DNA of 64,000 bases, taken from Actinacidiphila acidipaludis (GTDB taxonomy: Bacteria; Actinomycetota; Actinomycetes; Streptomycetales; Streptomycetaceae). A program made the position numbers and the translations under genes. Below the pieces are notes generated by a model, which searched no databases, was not told where the DNA came from, and saw nothing but the letters and a program-made list of their open reading frames with translations. Positions 41,959 through 51,164 of the stretch are shown piece after piece. Each line of letters starts with the position of its first letter. Position 1 is the stretch's first letter. Location: NCBI RefSeq assembly GCF_019890725.1, contig NZ_JAINZZ010000009.1:124001-188000 (forward strand). Reading direction: 5' to 3'.

Positions 41959-43593
41959 GTGGCCGCGATACGTTTGACCCGGACGCACCGAATACTTGTC
42001 GGCATCGTCGTCTCGGGTGCGGTGATCATCGCGGGCATCGGCTTCGCCGGCTCGTACGCCGCGGTGCGCACTCTGGCCCTGCACAAGGGCTTCGGCTGGT
42101 TCGCGAACGTCTTTCCGATCGGCGTGGACGCGGGCATCGTCGTCCTGCTGGCCCTGGACCTGCTGCTGACCTGGCTGCGGATCCCGTTCCCGCTGCTGCG
42201 GCAGACCGCGTGGCTGCTGACCGCCGCCACCATCGCGTTCAACGGCGCGGCGGCCTGGCCGGACGGGCTGGGCGTGGGCATGCACGCGATCATCCCGGTG
42301 CTGTTCGTGGTCTCCGTCGAGGCGGCCCGGCACGCGATCGGGCGCATCGCGGACATCACCGCCGACAAGCACATGGAGTCGGTCCGCATCACCCGCTGGC
42401 TCCTGGCGCCGCTGCCGACCTTCCGGTTGTGGCGGCGGATGAAGCTGTGGGAGCTGCGCTCCTACGAGGAGACCATCCGGCGCGAGCAGGACCGGCTGGT
42501 CTACCGGGCCCGGCTGCGCGCCCGTTACGGCATCGCGTGGCGCCGCAAGGCCCCGGTCGAGGCGATCATGCCGCTGCGGCTGGCGAAGTACGGCGTGCCG
42601 CTGGCCGAGACCGCCGACGCGGGACTGCAGGCGGCCGGCATCGAGATCGCCACGCCCGTACGGCAGTTGGAGGCCGCTCCGGCCGCGGCGCAGGAGACCG
42701 CCGCCGCGGAGTCGGCGGACGCGTCGGCGACGGCGACGGATACGGCTCCCGGTGCGGCCGCCACGGCACAGCAGGGCCAGCAGGGCGCCCAGGGCCAGCA
42801 GGGCCAGTCGGCCGCCCAAGGTGTGCCCGGGCAGGCGCAGTTGACCCCGGAGCAGCTCTTCGCCGCCCAGCAGTACGCCCAGCAGCAGGCGTACGAGCAG
42901 CAGTTGTACGAACAGGGCTACTACGGCCCCTTCGAGGGCACCCCGCACGACAGCCCGTGGTTCAACGCCCAGCAGGTCCAGCAGGCTTACTACGAGGGGC
43001 AGCAGCCGTACGGACCGCAGGGCTACGAGCAGGCGGCCATGCAGGCCCAGGCACAGGCCCAGGCCCAGTACGCGCAGGCGCAGGCCCAGGTGATGGCCCC
43101 GGTGGGTCCCTACCAGGAGCGACCGCTGGGCTACGGCGCCCTCAACGGCAACGGCGTCCCGAACGGCGTGCACGGCGCCAACGGGATGGCCGGCGTGAAC
43201 GGCGTGAACGGCGCCGGCGGCAACGACGCGGGCAACGGCGTGAACGGACGCACCGTCCCCGGCCCGCGCCGCGAGCAGCAGCCGGAGCCGGCCGGCGAAC
43301 AGCCCGCCCCCGCACCGGAACCGGCGCCCGCGCCGGGTCCCGAGGCCGACCTGGAGACGTTCCCCCTCGCGGGCATGGAGCTGCCCGAGGACGTCTCCGC
43401 CGAGGACGCCTACTTCGCGGCCTACCGCAACTACGTGCAGGAGCACGGCGCCATGCCGAACGCCCGCCAGCTGGCGCGCTACCTGCCGTCCGTCTACAAG
43501 GGCACGCCGCCCGAGGAGCGCCAACTGGTCAGCGCCATAAGGGATCTGCGCTACCGGTACACCTCGGAGGCGAATGCGGAGAGCATTCCCTGA
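41959..43593 (+). CDS. DUF2637 membrane protein with long low-complexity region
   Basis: A 544-residue protein. The first 130 residues form four helices of the DUF2637 (SpdB-like) type, e.g. ILVGIVVSGAVIIAGIGFAG and GVDAGIVVLLALDLLLTW, then a basic helical segment (RLWRRMKLWELRSYEETIRR). Residues 220-440 are intrinsically disordered: Ala/Glu, then Gln-rich (QQGQQGAQGQQGQ; AQAQAQAQYAQAQAQ), then Asn/Gly-rich (VNGVNGAGGNDAGNG). A folded C-terminal helical domain (AEDAYFAAYRNYVQEHGAMPNARQLARYLPS) resembles the SpdA/ParB-like helix bundle. GTG 41959 follows AGGAGGGG. SpdB relatives act in plasmid spread; this copy is chromosomal. Confidence 0.85.
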   Translation: MAAIRLTRTHRILVGIVVSGAVIIAGIGFAGSYAAVRTLALHKGFGWFANVFPIGVDAGIVVLLALDLLLTWLRIPFPLLRQTAWLLTAATIAFNGAAAWPDGLGVGMHAIIPVLFVVSVEAARHAIGRIADITADKHMESVRITRWLLAPLPTFRLWRRMKLWELRSYEETIRREQDRLVYRARLRARYGIAWRRKAPVEAIMPLRLAKYGVPLAETADAGLQAAGIEIATPVRQLEAAPAAAQETAAAESADASATATDTAPGAAATAQQGQQGAQGQQGQSAAQGVPGQAQLTPEQLFAAQQYAQQQAYEQQLYEQGYYGPFEGTPHDSPWFNAQQVQQAYYEGQQPYGPQGYEQAAMQAQAQAQAQYAQAQAQVMAPVGPYQERPLGYGALNGNGVPNGVHGANGMAGVNGVNGAGGNDAGNGVNGRTVPGPRREQQPEPAGEQPAPAPEPAPAPGPEADLETFPLAGMELPEDVSAEDAYFAAYRNYVQEHGAMPNARQLARYLPSVYKGTPPEERQLVSAIRDLRYRYTSEANAESIP

Positions 43594-43825
43594 CCGGGTG
43601 AGGCGCTTCCCAGGAGCTTCCCGCTTCCCAGGCCCTTCCGCGGCCGGGAGATCTCAGAGGCGCATTTTAGGCGCGGGTGAAGCATGTCCCGCCGGAAAAT
43701 GCCAAAGTCCTCCTCCGGCCGGACGCAGTGCATAGCGTGCCCGTAGCGACCGGATCCGGCGGTGCGGGCGCGGACGCGACGGCTGTCGCGTGACCGGCCC
43801 GTCCGCCGAGAGGAGGGGACCGACC

Positions 43826-44206
43826 ATGCACGAGGCCGAGCTGCGCGGCGAACTGGAACGGCTGCGGGCGGACACGCCCGGCGTGGCGGGGGCGCTGGCC
43901 ACCAGCCCGGACGGCCTGGTCCTGGCGGTGGACGCCCCGGATCTGGAACCGGACGGCTTCGCGGCGCTGACCGCCGCGGCCGCGGCCGTCGGGGTGCGGC
44001 TGACCGGCGCGGCGGGCCAGGGCGACTTCCGCGAACTGCTGGTCCGCGGCGACGCGGGCGGCCTGGCGCTGTTCCCGGCCGGCTCCGGCATCCTGACCGT
44101 GCTGGCCGCCCCGGGCGCCGACCTCCCCGGCCTGCGCCCCGAGGCCCGCGCCTGCGCCACCCGCATCGCCCACCACCTCTCCCCCACCGAGGCCCACATC
44201 GTCTGA
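43826..44206 (+). CDS. Roadblock/LC7 domain protein
   Basis: A 126-residue single roadblock domain (alpha-beta-beta-alpha-beta3-alpha): ELRGELERLRADTPGVAGALATSPDGLVLAVD at the N-terminus and LLVRGDAGGLALFPAGSGILTVLAAPG centrally. Such proteins regulate small Ras-like GTPases, and in streptomycetes usually sit in conservons with a sensor kinase and GTPase. None of those partners is here, so it stands alone. ATG 43826 has AGGAGGGG 8 bases upstream. It is convergent with lysS. Confidence 0.85.
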   Translation: MHEAELRGELERLRADTPGVAGALATSPDGLVLAVDAPDLEPDGFAALTAAAAAVGVRLTGAAGQGDFRELLVRGDAGGLALFPAGSGILTVLAAPGADLPGLRPEARACATRIAHHLSPTEAHIV

Positions 44207-44282
44207 AGCCCCGCGTGCACCGCCCGGGCCGAACGGACACCCGCATCCGGGCCGAACGGACGACGGACACCCGCAGACGGCA

Positions 44283-44316
44283 CCGGCCCGGCCGCCGGTG
44301 AGGGCGGCCGGGCCGG
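44283..44316. terminator. Bidirectional terminator, roadblock gene / lysS
   Basis: A perfect 14-bp GC stem (44283-44296 with 44303-44316), 6-base loop, between two converging genes. Confidence 0.75.
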
Positions 44317-44337
44317 GGACGAACGGCGAACGCTGCG

Positions 44338-46071
44338 TCAGGCGGCCCCGCCCAGAAGCACCCGCACCCGCTCCTGCCCGACCGCCAGGAGAAGGGTGGG
44401 CAGCCGCGGCCCGGTGTCGCGCCCGACGAGCAGCTCGTAGAGCACCGCGAAGAACGCCCGCTGCGCCGCCTTCAGTTCGGGCGTCGGCTTGGCGTCCGCC
44501 TCCAGCCCGGCCTGCACCTTCGGCACCGCGTAGACGAGCGAGGTCAGGCCGTCCAGCGACCAGTGCGCGTCCAGTCCGTCGAGCAGCAGCTTCAGCGCGC
44601 CGCGCTCGGCGTCGCCCAGCCCGGCCAGCCGCTCGGTGTCCGGCTCGGACCGCACCACGGTGCGCTGCTCGGCCGGCACATAGGTGGAGATCCAGTTCTC
44701 CGCCCGGTCCAGCCGCGGCCGCGCCTCGTCCAGGGACGCCAGCGGCCGGGACGGGTCGAGCTCGGACAGGATCCGCAGGGTCTGCGCCTCCGCGCCGGCC
44801 GTGACGTCGGCCACCGAGGCGAGCGTGCGGTACGGCAGCGGACGCGGGGTGCGCGGCAGTTCACCGGCCGCGGTCCCGGCCGCGCGGCTGTACGCGGCCG
44901 CGTCGGCGGGCAGCACCGAGCCCTCGTCGACCTTCCGCTGCAGCGCGTCCCACTCGTCGTACAGCCGCTGGATCTCCTGGTCGAAGGCGATCTTGAACGA
45001 CTGGTTGGGGCGGCGCCGGGCGTAGAGCCAGCGCAGGATCTGCGGCTCCATGATCCGCAGGGCGTCAGCCGGGGTCGGCACGCCGCCACGGGAGGACGAC
45101 ATCTTGGCCATGCCGGAGATCCCGACGAAGGCGTACATCGGCCCGATGGGCTGCTCGCCGCCGAAGATCGGGCCCACGATCTGGCCGCCGACCTGGAAGG
45201 ACGAGCCCGGCGAGGAGTGGTCCACGCCGGACGGCTCGAAGATCACGCCCTCATAGGCCCAGCGCATCGGCCAGTCGACCTTCCACACCAGCTTGCCGCG
45301 GTTGAACTCGCTGAGGAGCACGGTCTCGCCGTGACCGCAGGCACAGGTGTAGGTGAGCTCGGTCGTCTCGTCGTCGTAGGCGGTGACCGTGGTGAGGTCC
45401 TTGCCGCAGTCGGCGCAGTACGGCTTGTAGGGGACGTAGCCGATGCCGCCCGCGCCGGCCGCGCTGCCGTCGTCCTCGGCCGCCGCGCCGGAGCCCTCCT
45501 CGGCCTCCAGTTCTGCGGCGTCCACCGGCTTCTGCGAGGTCTTTCCGGGCGCCTTCTTGGTGCGGTACTGGGCGAGGATCGCGTCGATGTCCCCGCGGTG
45601 CCGCATCGCGTGCAGGACCTGCTCCCGGTAGGCGCCGGCGGTGTACTGGGCGGTCTGGCTGATGCCGTCGTACTCCACGCCCAGCTCGGCCAGCGCCTCG
45701 ATCATCTGGGCCTTGAAGTGCTCGGCCCAGTTCGGGTGCGCGGAGCCGGCCGGGGCCGGCACCGAGGTCAGCGGCTTGCCGATGTGCTCGGCCCAGGAGT
45801 CGTCGATCCCGGGGACGCCGGCCGGCACCTTGCGGTAGCGGTCGTAGTCGTCCCAGGAGATCAGGTGCCGGACCTGGTACCCGCGGCGGCGGATCTCGTC
45901 GGCGACCAGGTGCGGGGTCATCACCTCGCGGAGGTTGCCCAGGTGGATGGGCCCGGACGGGCTGAGCCCGGACGCGACGACGACGGTTTTCCCGGGGGCG
46001 CGACGCTCCGACTCGGCGATGACGTCGTCCGCGAAACGGGAGACCCAGTCGGCCTCGGTGCTCTGAGCCAC
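44338..46071 (-). CDS. lysS: Lysyl-tRNA synthetase, class I
   Basis: A 577-residue class I LysRS (archaeal type), which charges tRNA-Lys. The Rossmann signature is SGLSPSGPIHLGNLRE (HIGH box as HLGN) and the KMSKS box is KMSSS. A zinc ribbon lies in PYCADCGKDL...YTCACGHGE. An acidic, Gly/Ala-rich insertion (EAEEGSGAAAEDDGSAAGAGG) sits just before the ribbon. GTG 46071 is preceded by AGAGGA at short spacing. It is divergent from argS, an arrangement conserved in streptomycetes. Many bacteria use a class II LysRS instead; one may be encoded elsewhere. Confidence 0.95.
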   Translation of the reverse strand: MAQSTEADWVSRFADDVIAESERRAPGKTVVVASGLSPSGPIHLGNLREVMTPHLVADEIRRRGYQVRHLISWDDYDRYRKVPAGVPGIDDSWAEHIGKPLTSVPAPAGSAHPNWAEHFKAQMIEALAELGVEYDGISQTAQYTAGAYREQVLHAMRHRGDIDAILAQYRTKKAPGKTSQKPVDAAELEAEEGSGAAAEDDGSAAGAGGIGYVPYKPYCADCGKDLTTVTAYDDETTELTYTCACGHGETVLLSEFNRGKLVWKVDWPMRWAYEGVIFEPSGVDHSSPGSSFQVGGQIVGPIFGGEQPIGPMYAFVGISGMAKMSSSRGGVPTPADALRIMEPQILRWLYARRRPNQSFKIAFDQEIQRLYDEWDALQRKVDEGSVLPADAAAYSRAAGTAAGELPRTPRPLPYRTLASVADVTAGAEAQTLRILSELDPSRPLASLDEARPRLDRAENWISTYVPAEQRTVVRSEPDTERLAGLGDAERGALKLLLDGLDAHWSLDGLTSLVYAVPKVQAGLEADAKPTPELKAAQRAFFAVLYELLVGRDTGPRLPTLLLAVGQERVRVLLGGAA

Positions 46072-46240
46072 GGTCCTCTTCTTCCTGGGATGGAGTGCTT
46101 GGCGTGCCCCATTCTCCCAGACGGCGCGGTCCGGCCCAGCCGTTTGTCCACAGGTCCGGCGCCGCCCTATGTACGTCGCGGCGGGCGCCCGCCGCGTGGG
46201 AGAATCGTGGCGACCCATCACCTAGACGAACGGCACTTCC

Positions 46241-48013
46241 ATGGCCTCGGTCACGTCCCTCTCCGCCTCGCTCCAGCAGCGCGTCTCCGCAGCCCTCGCG
46301 GCCGCGGTGCCGTCGGCCGTCGACGCCGACCCGCTGCTGCGACGCAGCGACCGGGCCGACTTCCAGGCGAACGGGGTGCTGGGCCTGGCGAAGAAGGCCA
46401 AGGCCAACCCGCGGGAGCTGGCGGGCGCGGTGCTGGACGCGCTGCCCGCCGACGACGTGATCGCGCAGATCGAGGTCTCCGGCCCCGGCTTTTTGAACAT
46501 CACGGTGTCCGACGCGGCGATCACCACGACGCTGGCGGCCCGGGCGGCCGACGACCGGCTCGGCGTGCCCGCCAAGGAGCACCCGGGCGTCACGGTCGTC
46601 GACTACGCGCAGCCGAACGTGGCCAAGGAGATGCACGTCGGCCACCTGCGGTCCTCGGTGATCGGCGACGCGATCTGCAAGGTGCTTGAGTTCGGCGGCG
46701 AGCAGGTCGTGCGGCGGCACCACATCGGCGACTGGGGCACCCAGTTCGGCATGCTCGTCCAGTACCTGATCGAGCACCCGCACGAGCTGGACCACACCGA
46801 GGGCGAGGGCGACGCCGGCGAGGCGTCGATGTCCCGGCTGGACCGGCTCTACAAGGCCTCCGGCGCGCTCTTCAAGTCCGACGAGGCGTTCAAGGAGCGG
46901 GCCCGGCGGCGGGTGGTCGACCTGCAGGCCGGCGATCCGGAGACGCTGGAGCTGTGGCAGCGGTTCGTGGACGAGTCGAAGATCTACTTCGACTCGGTCT
47001 ACCGCAAGCTCGACATCGAGATCCGCGACGAGGACATCGTCGGCGAGTCCGGGTACAACGACATGCTCGCCGAGACCTGCGACCTGCTGGAGAAGTCCGG
47101 CGTGGCGGTCTGGTCGAACGGCGCGCTGTGCGTGTTCTTCGACGACGTCAAGGGCAAGGACGGCGAGCCGGTCCCGCTGATCGTCCGGAAGACCGACGGC
47201 GGCTACGGCTACGCGGCCACCGACCTGTCGGCGATCCGCAACCGGACCGGCGCCCTGCACGCCGACACCCTGCTGTACGTGGTGGACGTCCGGCAGTCGC
47301 TGCACTTCAAGATGGTCTTCGAGACGGCCCGCCGGGCCGGCTGGCTCACCGACGACGTCACCGCGCGGCACCTGCCGTTCGGCACGCTGCTGGGCAAGGA
47401 CGGCAAGCCGTTCAAGACCCGGGCCGGGGAGAGCGTGAAGCTGGAGGACCTGCTCGACGAGGCGGTGCAGCGGGCGACGGCCGTGGTGCGGGAGAAGGGC
47501 GAGAAGATCGGCCTGACCGACGACGAGATCCGCGCCAACGGCGAGCAGGTCGGCATCGGCGCGGTGAAGTACGCCGACCTGTCGACGTCGCTCGGCCGGG
47601 ACTACGTCTTCGACCTGGACCGGATGGTCTCGCTCAACGGCGACACCAGCGTCTACGTGCAGTACGCCTACGCGCGGACGCAGTCGATCTTCCGGAAGGC
47701 GGCCGCGGACCAGCGGCCGGCCGCGCACCCGGAGGTGGCGCTGGAGCCGTCCGAGCGGGCGCTGGGCCTGCACCTGGACGCGTTCGGCGACACCCTCGCC
47801 GAGGTGGCCGAGGTCTACGAGCCGCACCGGCTGGCCGCCTACCTGTACCAGCTCGCGTCGCTGTTCACGACCTTCTACGAGCAGTGCCCGGTGCTGACCG
47901 CCGAGGGCGGCGCCGCGCAGGTCGAGAATCGGCTGTTCCTGTGCGAGCTGACCGCCCGCACGCTGCGGCAGGGCCTGGCCCTGCTGGGAATCCGCTCGCC
48001 CGAGCGGCTGTAG
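46241..48013 (+). CDS. argS: Arginyl-tRNA synthetase
   Basis: A 590-residue class I synthetase. It has an Add1-type N-terminal domain (about 1-110), the HIGH box [12 protein letters not shown] near residue 133, catalytic elements [15 protein letters not shown] and the DALR anticodon-binding domain with [14 protein letters not shown] onward. The KMSKS loop is degenerate ([13 protein letters not shown]), as in many ArgRS. ATG 46241. It is divergent from lysS with 169 bases between; a terminator follows. Confidence 0.96.
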   Translation: MASVTSLSASLQQRVSAALAAAVPSAVDADPLLRRSDRADFQANGVLGLAKKAKANPRELAGAVLDALPADDVIAQIEVSGPGFLNITVSDAAITTTLAARAADDRLGVPAKEHPGVTVVDYAQPNVAKEMHVGHLRSSVIGDAICKVLEFGGEQVVRRHHIGDWGTQFGMLVQYLIEHPHELDHTEGEGDAGEASMSRLDRLYKASGALFKSDEAFKERARRRVVDLQAGDPETLELWQRFVDESKIYFDSVYRKLDIEIRDEDIVGESGYNDMLAETCDLLEKSGVAVWSNGALCVFFDDVKGKDGEPVPLIVRKTDGGYGYAATDLSAIRNRTGALHADTLLYVVDVRQSLHFKMVFETARRAGWLTDDVTARHLPFGTLLGKDGKPFKTRAGESVKLEDLLDEAVQRATAVVREKGEKIGLTDDEIRANGEQVGIGAVKYADLSTSLGRDYVFDLDRMVSLNGDTSVYVQYAYARTQSIFRKAAADQRPAAHPEVALEPSERALGLHLDAFGDTLAEVAEVYEPHRLAAYLYQLASLFTTFYEQCPVLTAEGGAAQVENRLFLCELTARTLRQGLALLGIRSPERL

Positions 48014-48035
48014 GCACCCGACCCGCAGGCACAAC

Positions 48036-48079
48036 GGCCGGCCGGCCCGCAGATCCCATGGTCTGTGGGCCGGTCGGCC
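48036..48079 (+). terminator. Terminator downstream of argS
   Basis: An 18-bp stem (48036-48053 with 48062-48079, two G-T pairs) and 8-base loop, about 22 bases after the argS stop. It precedes the phosphatase gene by about 50 bases. Confidence 0.7.
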
Positions 48080-48127
48080 GATCTTCAGGCATGCTTGTCC
48101 ACATCTGTCCTACTTTGCGGGGCTGTG

Positions 48128-49357
48128 GTGACAAGAGCCGAGATCGACTTCGGGGCTGTCTTCCGGCATCTGCCGGTCGGTGTGGCACTGCTGAGCACCG
48201 ACATGGTCTACCTCGACATGAACCCCTCGTACGAGCGGATGGCGGGGCGGCCCAAGGCCGAGCTGATCGGGCACAACATCTTCGACCTGTTCCCCGACAA
48301 CCCCGGCGACCCGGACGCCGACGGCACCCGGAACCTCACCGCGTCGCTGCGGCACGTGGTGGAGACCGGCGAGCGCGACACCATGGGCCTGCAGCGGTAC
48401 GACGTCGAGCGCACCGACCGGCCCGGGGTCTACGAGGAGCGCTACTGGAGCATCGTCAACCTCCCCGTGTACGGGCCCGGCCGCGAGCTGCTGTACGTCA
48501 TGCACCGCGTCGAGGAGGTCACCGCGTTCATCCGCACCCGCGGCCTGCGCAGCGGGGACTACCGCACGCCGCGGGACCTGGAGGGCGAGCTGTACATGCG
48601 GGCGCGGGAGCTCCAGGAGGTCAACGAGAAGCTCCGCCAGGCGCACGCCCGTGAGCGGGAGGTCGCACTGACCCTGCAGGCCGCGATGCTGCCCGCGCTC
48701 CGGCCCACCGGCCACCACGTGGCCGTGCGCTACCAGCCGTCGCTCGGCGGGCTCCAGGTGTGCGGGGACTGGTACGACCTGGTCGACCTGCCCGGGGACC
48801 GCATCGCGGTGGCCGTCGGCGACGTCGTCGGCCACGGGCTGCCCGCCGCCGGGGTCATGGGCCAGCTCCGCAGCGCCCTGAGCGCGGCCTGCCGGGTCAC
48901 CGACGGGCCGGCCGCCGCCCTGGAGGTCGTCGGGCTGTACGCCCGGTCCGTGGAGGGCGCCGAGTGCAGCACGGCCGTCTCCGCCTTCCTCGACTGGACC
49001 GCCCGCACCATCACCTACAGCAACGCGGGCCACCCGCCGGCCGCCCTGCTGCACCCCGACGGCACGGTGGACTTCCTCGACCAGGCCACGGACCCGCCGC
49101 TCGGCGCCCGCCCCGAGCACGTCGCCCGCCCGCAGGCCACCGTCCCGTTCACTCCTGGCAGCACCCTGGTCCTCTACACCGACGGCCTGGTCGAACGTCG
49201 CAAGGAGGACATCGACATCGGCCTCACCCGGCTCGCCCGGGCCCTGGATCACCACCGCCACCGCGCCCCCGAGCAGCTCGCCGACGCCCTGCTCCAGGAC
49301 CTCCTGCCCCCGACCGGCGCGGAGGACGACACCGCCCTGGTCGCCATCGCGCTGTGA
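48128..49357 (+). CDS. PAS domain PP2C-type (SpoIIE-like) serine phosphatase
   Basis: A 409-residue cytosolic signalling protein. A PAS sensor domain occupies residues 5-135 (FRHLPVGVALLSTDMVYLDMNPSYERMAGRP), a coiled-coil linker (YMRARELQEVNEKLRQAHARERE) follows, then a SpoIIE/RsbU phosphatase domain with metal-site motifs GGDWYDL-like (CGDWYDLVDL), VGDVVGHGLPAA and DDTALVAI. Such proteins dephosphorylate anti-anti-sigma factors; no partner is adjacent. GTG 48128 has GCGGGG 5 bases upstream; GTG 48125 is also possible. Confidence 0.92.
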   Translation: MTRAEIDFGAVFRHLPVGVALLSTDMVYLDMNPSYERMAGRPKAELIGHNIFDLFPDNPGDPDADGTRNLTASLRHVVETGERDTMGLQRYDVERTDRPGVYEERYWSIVNLPVYGPGRELLYVMHRVEEVTAFIRTRGLRSGDYRTPRDLEGELYMRARELQEVNEKLRQAHAREREVALTLQAAMLPALRPTGHHVAVRYQPSLGGLQVCGDWYDLVDLPGDRIAVAVGDVVGHGLPAAGVMGQLRSALSAACRVTDGPAAALEVVGLYARSVEGAECSTAVSAFLDWTARTITYSNAGHPPAALLHPDGTVDFLDQATDPPLGARPEHVARPQATVPFTPGSTLVLYTDGLVERRKEDIDIGLTRLARALDHHRHRAPEQLADALLQDLLPPTGAEDDTALVAIAL

Positions 49358-49369
49358 AGGGGCGTGAGC

Positions 49370-49389
49370 GGCCGCGGGGACACGCGGCC
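49370..49389. terminator. Terminator between convergent phosphatase and LDT-like genes
   Basis: A 7-bp perfect stem GGCCGCG/CGCGGCC with a 6-base loop, 13 bases after one stop and 14 before the other. Confidence 0.55.
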
Positions 49390-49402
49390 CGGGGGCCCGG
49401 GG

Positions 49403-49951
49403 CTACTTGACGACGACGACCGTGGAACCGTGGACCGTGTTGTTCCAGATCTTCAGGGCGTCGGCGCGGTGCGCGCGGACGGCGCCGGTGCGCAGGTGCG
49501 GGTCCGGCGGGGTCACCTTGTCGTCGATCTGCGCGGAGAAGGCGACCCAGGCCTCGGCGGTGTACTCGAAGAACACCACGTGCTCGACCTTCTTGCCGTC
49601 GCTGCCGATCGTCGCGGCGATCCGGTTGCCGACGTAGTACACCCCCGGCGTCGCCGGGACGGTGCCCGGCTGGACGAGGAAGGTCGAGACGGGGCCGGAC
49701 TTGGGGACCACCCAGACGCGGTTCTGGCTGAGCGAGTAGACGATCCGCTTGCCGGTGTCGCCGCCCTGCGGGACCGGGGGCGGGGTGGTGGGGGCGCTGT
49801 GCGGCTTGGTGGCCGTCGGGCGCGGGGTGGGCGCCGCGGCGTGACCGGCGGACGTCGACCCGTTGGCCTGGAAGGCGAGCACCGACACCGCGACCATCGC
49901 CCCGGCCGTCAGTCCGCTGACCGCCATCCACGAAGGTATGCCTCGGCTCAC
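49403..49951 (-). CDS. L,D-transpeptidase-like (YkuD fold) protein lacking catalytic residues
   Basis: A 182-residue exported or membrane-anchored protein. A signal-anchor at residues 8-28 (VSGLTAGAMVAVSVLAF) is followed by a Pro/Thr linker and a domain that follows the L,D-transpeptidase strand order (IVYSLSQNRVWVVPKSGPVSTFLV; TPGVYYVGNR). Where active enzymes have H-x(n)-S-H-G-C-x-R, this one reads RTGAVRAHRADALKIWNN, so the nucleophilic Cys is Ala and the upstream His region is FFEYTAEAWVAF. The closing GSTVVVVK strand fits. Probably a non-catalytic wall-binding or regulatory relative. GTG 49951 has GGAGGAAG upstream. Confidence 0.72.
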   Translation of the reverse strand: MSRGIPSWMAVSGLTAGAMVAVSVLAFQANGSTSAGHAAAPTPRPTATKPHSAPTTPPPVPQGGDTGKRIVYSLSQNRVWVVPKSGPVSTFLVQPGTVPATPGVYYVGNRIAATIGSDGKKVEHVVFFEYTAEAWVAFSAQIDDKVTPPDPHLRTGAVRAHRADALKIWNNTVHGSTVVVVK

Positions 49952-49991
49952 GTCGCTTCCTCCTCCCCTGCTCCCGAGTACTCCCGAGAAC

Positions 49992-50978
49992 CTACAGGCG
50001 CTGCGCGACCTCGGTCGCCCAGTACGTCAGGATCATTCCGGCGCCGGCCCTGCGGATCGAGGTCAGCGTCTCCAGAATCGTACGGTCCCGGTCGATCCAG
50101 CCGTTCGCGGCGGCCGCCTCGACCATCGCGTACTCCCCGGAGATCTGGTAGGCCGCGACCGGCACGTCCACCGCGTCGGCCACCTTGGTGAGCACGTCCA
50201 GGTAGGGCAGCGCGGGCTTGACCATGACCATGTCCGCGCCTTCCTGGAGGTCCAGGGCGAGCTCGCGCATCGACTCGCGCAGGTTCGCCGGGTCCTGCTG
50301 GTAGGTCTTGCGGTCGCCCTTCAGGGAGGAGTTCACGGCCTCCCTGAACGGCCCGTAGAACGCGGAGGCGTACTTGGCGGTGTAGGCCAGGATCGACACG
50401 TCCTGCCGGCCGATCTCGTCCAGCGCCTCGCGGACGACGCCGACTTGGCCGTCCATCATCCCGGAGGGCCCGACGACGTGGACACCGGCGTCGGCCTGCA
50501 CCTGTGCCATCTCGGCGTAACGTTCCAGCGTCGCGTCGTTGTCGACGCGGCCGTGGGCGTCCAGCACGCCGCAGTGGCCGTGGTCGGTGAACTCGTCCAG
50601 GCACAGGTCGGACATCACCACGAGGTCGTCGCCGACCTCCTTGACGACGTCGCGGATCGCGACCTGGAGGATGCCGTCGGGCTCGGTGCCCTGGCTGCCG
50701 ACGGCGTCCTTCACCTCGGGCACGCCGAAGAGCATGAGACCGCCGACGCCGGCCTCCGCGGCCTCCACGGCCGCGCGGCGCAGGGTGTCACGGGTGTGCT
50801 GGACGACGCCGGGCATCGACGAGATGGGCACCGGTTCGGTGAGCCCCTCCCGGATGAACACCGGAAGGATGAAGTCGGCGGGGTGCAGGCGGGTCTCCGC
50901 GACGAGCCGGCGCATCGCCGGCGTGGTGCGGAGGCGGCGCGGACGCGCGCCGGGGAACTCGCCGTACGAGCCAGTCAT
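49992..50978 (-). CDS. hemB: Porphobilinogen synthase (ALA dehydratase)
   Basis: A 328-residue TIM-barrel enzyme that condenses two 5-aminolevulinates to porphobilinogen. The Schiff-base lysines lie in [15 protein letters not shown] and [11 protein letters not shown]. The metal loop reads [15 protein letters not shown], a C-D-C variant between the zinc (C-C-C) and magnesium (Asp) classes. ATG 50978 has GGAGATGG upstream; a longer frame to 51074 is rejected. It lies 186 bases downstream of hemD behind a hairpin, so it may have its own promoter as well as read-through. Confidence 0.96.
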   Translation of the reverse strand: MTGSYGEFPGARPRRLRTTPAMRRLVAETRLHPADFILPVFIREGLTEPVPISSMPGVVQHTRDTLRRAAVEAAEAGVGGLMLFGVPEVKDAVGSQGTEPDGILQVAIRDVVKEVGDDLVVMSDLCLDEFTDHGHCGVLDAHGRVDNDATLERYAEMAQVQADAGVHVVGPSGMMDGQVGVVREALDEIGRQDVSILAYTAKYASAFYGPFREAVNSSLKGDRKTYQQDPANLRESMRELALDLQEGADMVMVKPALPYLDVLTKVADAVDVPVAAYQISGEYAMVEAAAANGWIDRDRTILETLTSIRRAGAGMILTYWATEVAQRL

Positions 50979-51120
50979 CGTCCATCTCCAGCCGTGAGGA
51001 ATCCCCTCCACGGTACGCCCGCGCGAGGCGTGCTCTTCCCGACGTCGCGTCGGTCCCCGTCCCGGGCGGGACAAGGCCTCCGGGGCGTCCGGGCAAGCCC
51101 CGCGGGCGCCGCCGCACGAG

Positions 51121-51155
51121 CTCCGCGCGGCCCCCCGGCAGGGGGCGGCGCGGAG
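51121..51155 (-). terminator. Hairpin between hemD and hemB
   Basis: A stem of 8 plus 6 pairs (51121-51128 with 51148-51155; 51130-51135 with 51141-51146) with one G-G mismatch and a 5-base loop, 10 bases beyond the hemD stop. It may attenuate read-through into hemB. Confidence 0.6.
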
Positions 51156-51164
51156 GGTGCGGCG

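Noticed and set aside
41959..43593. SpdB-like DUF2637 gene considered as part of an integrated conjugative plasmid
   Set aside because: No TraB/FtsK-type translocase, replication or integrase gene nearby.
45251..48034. 927-codon minus-strand frame over argS and part of lysS
   Set aside because: Shadow of argS and an out-of-frame read of lysS; no recognisable motif.
48128..49951. PAS-PP2C phosphatase and LDT-like gene considered as a functional operon
   Set aside because: They are convergent with a hairpin between them, so co-transcription is excluded.
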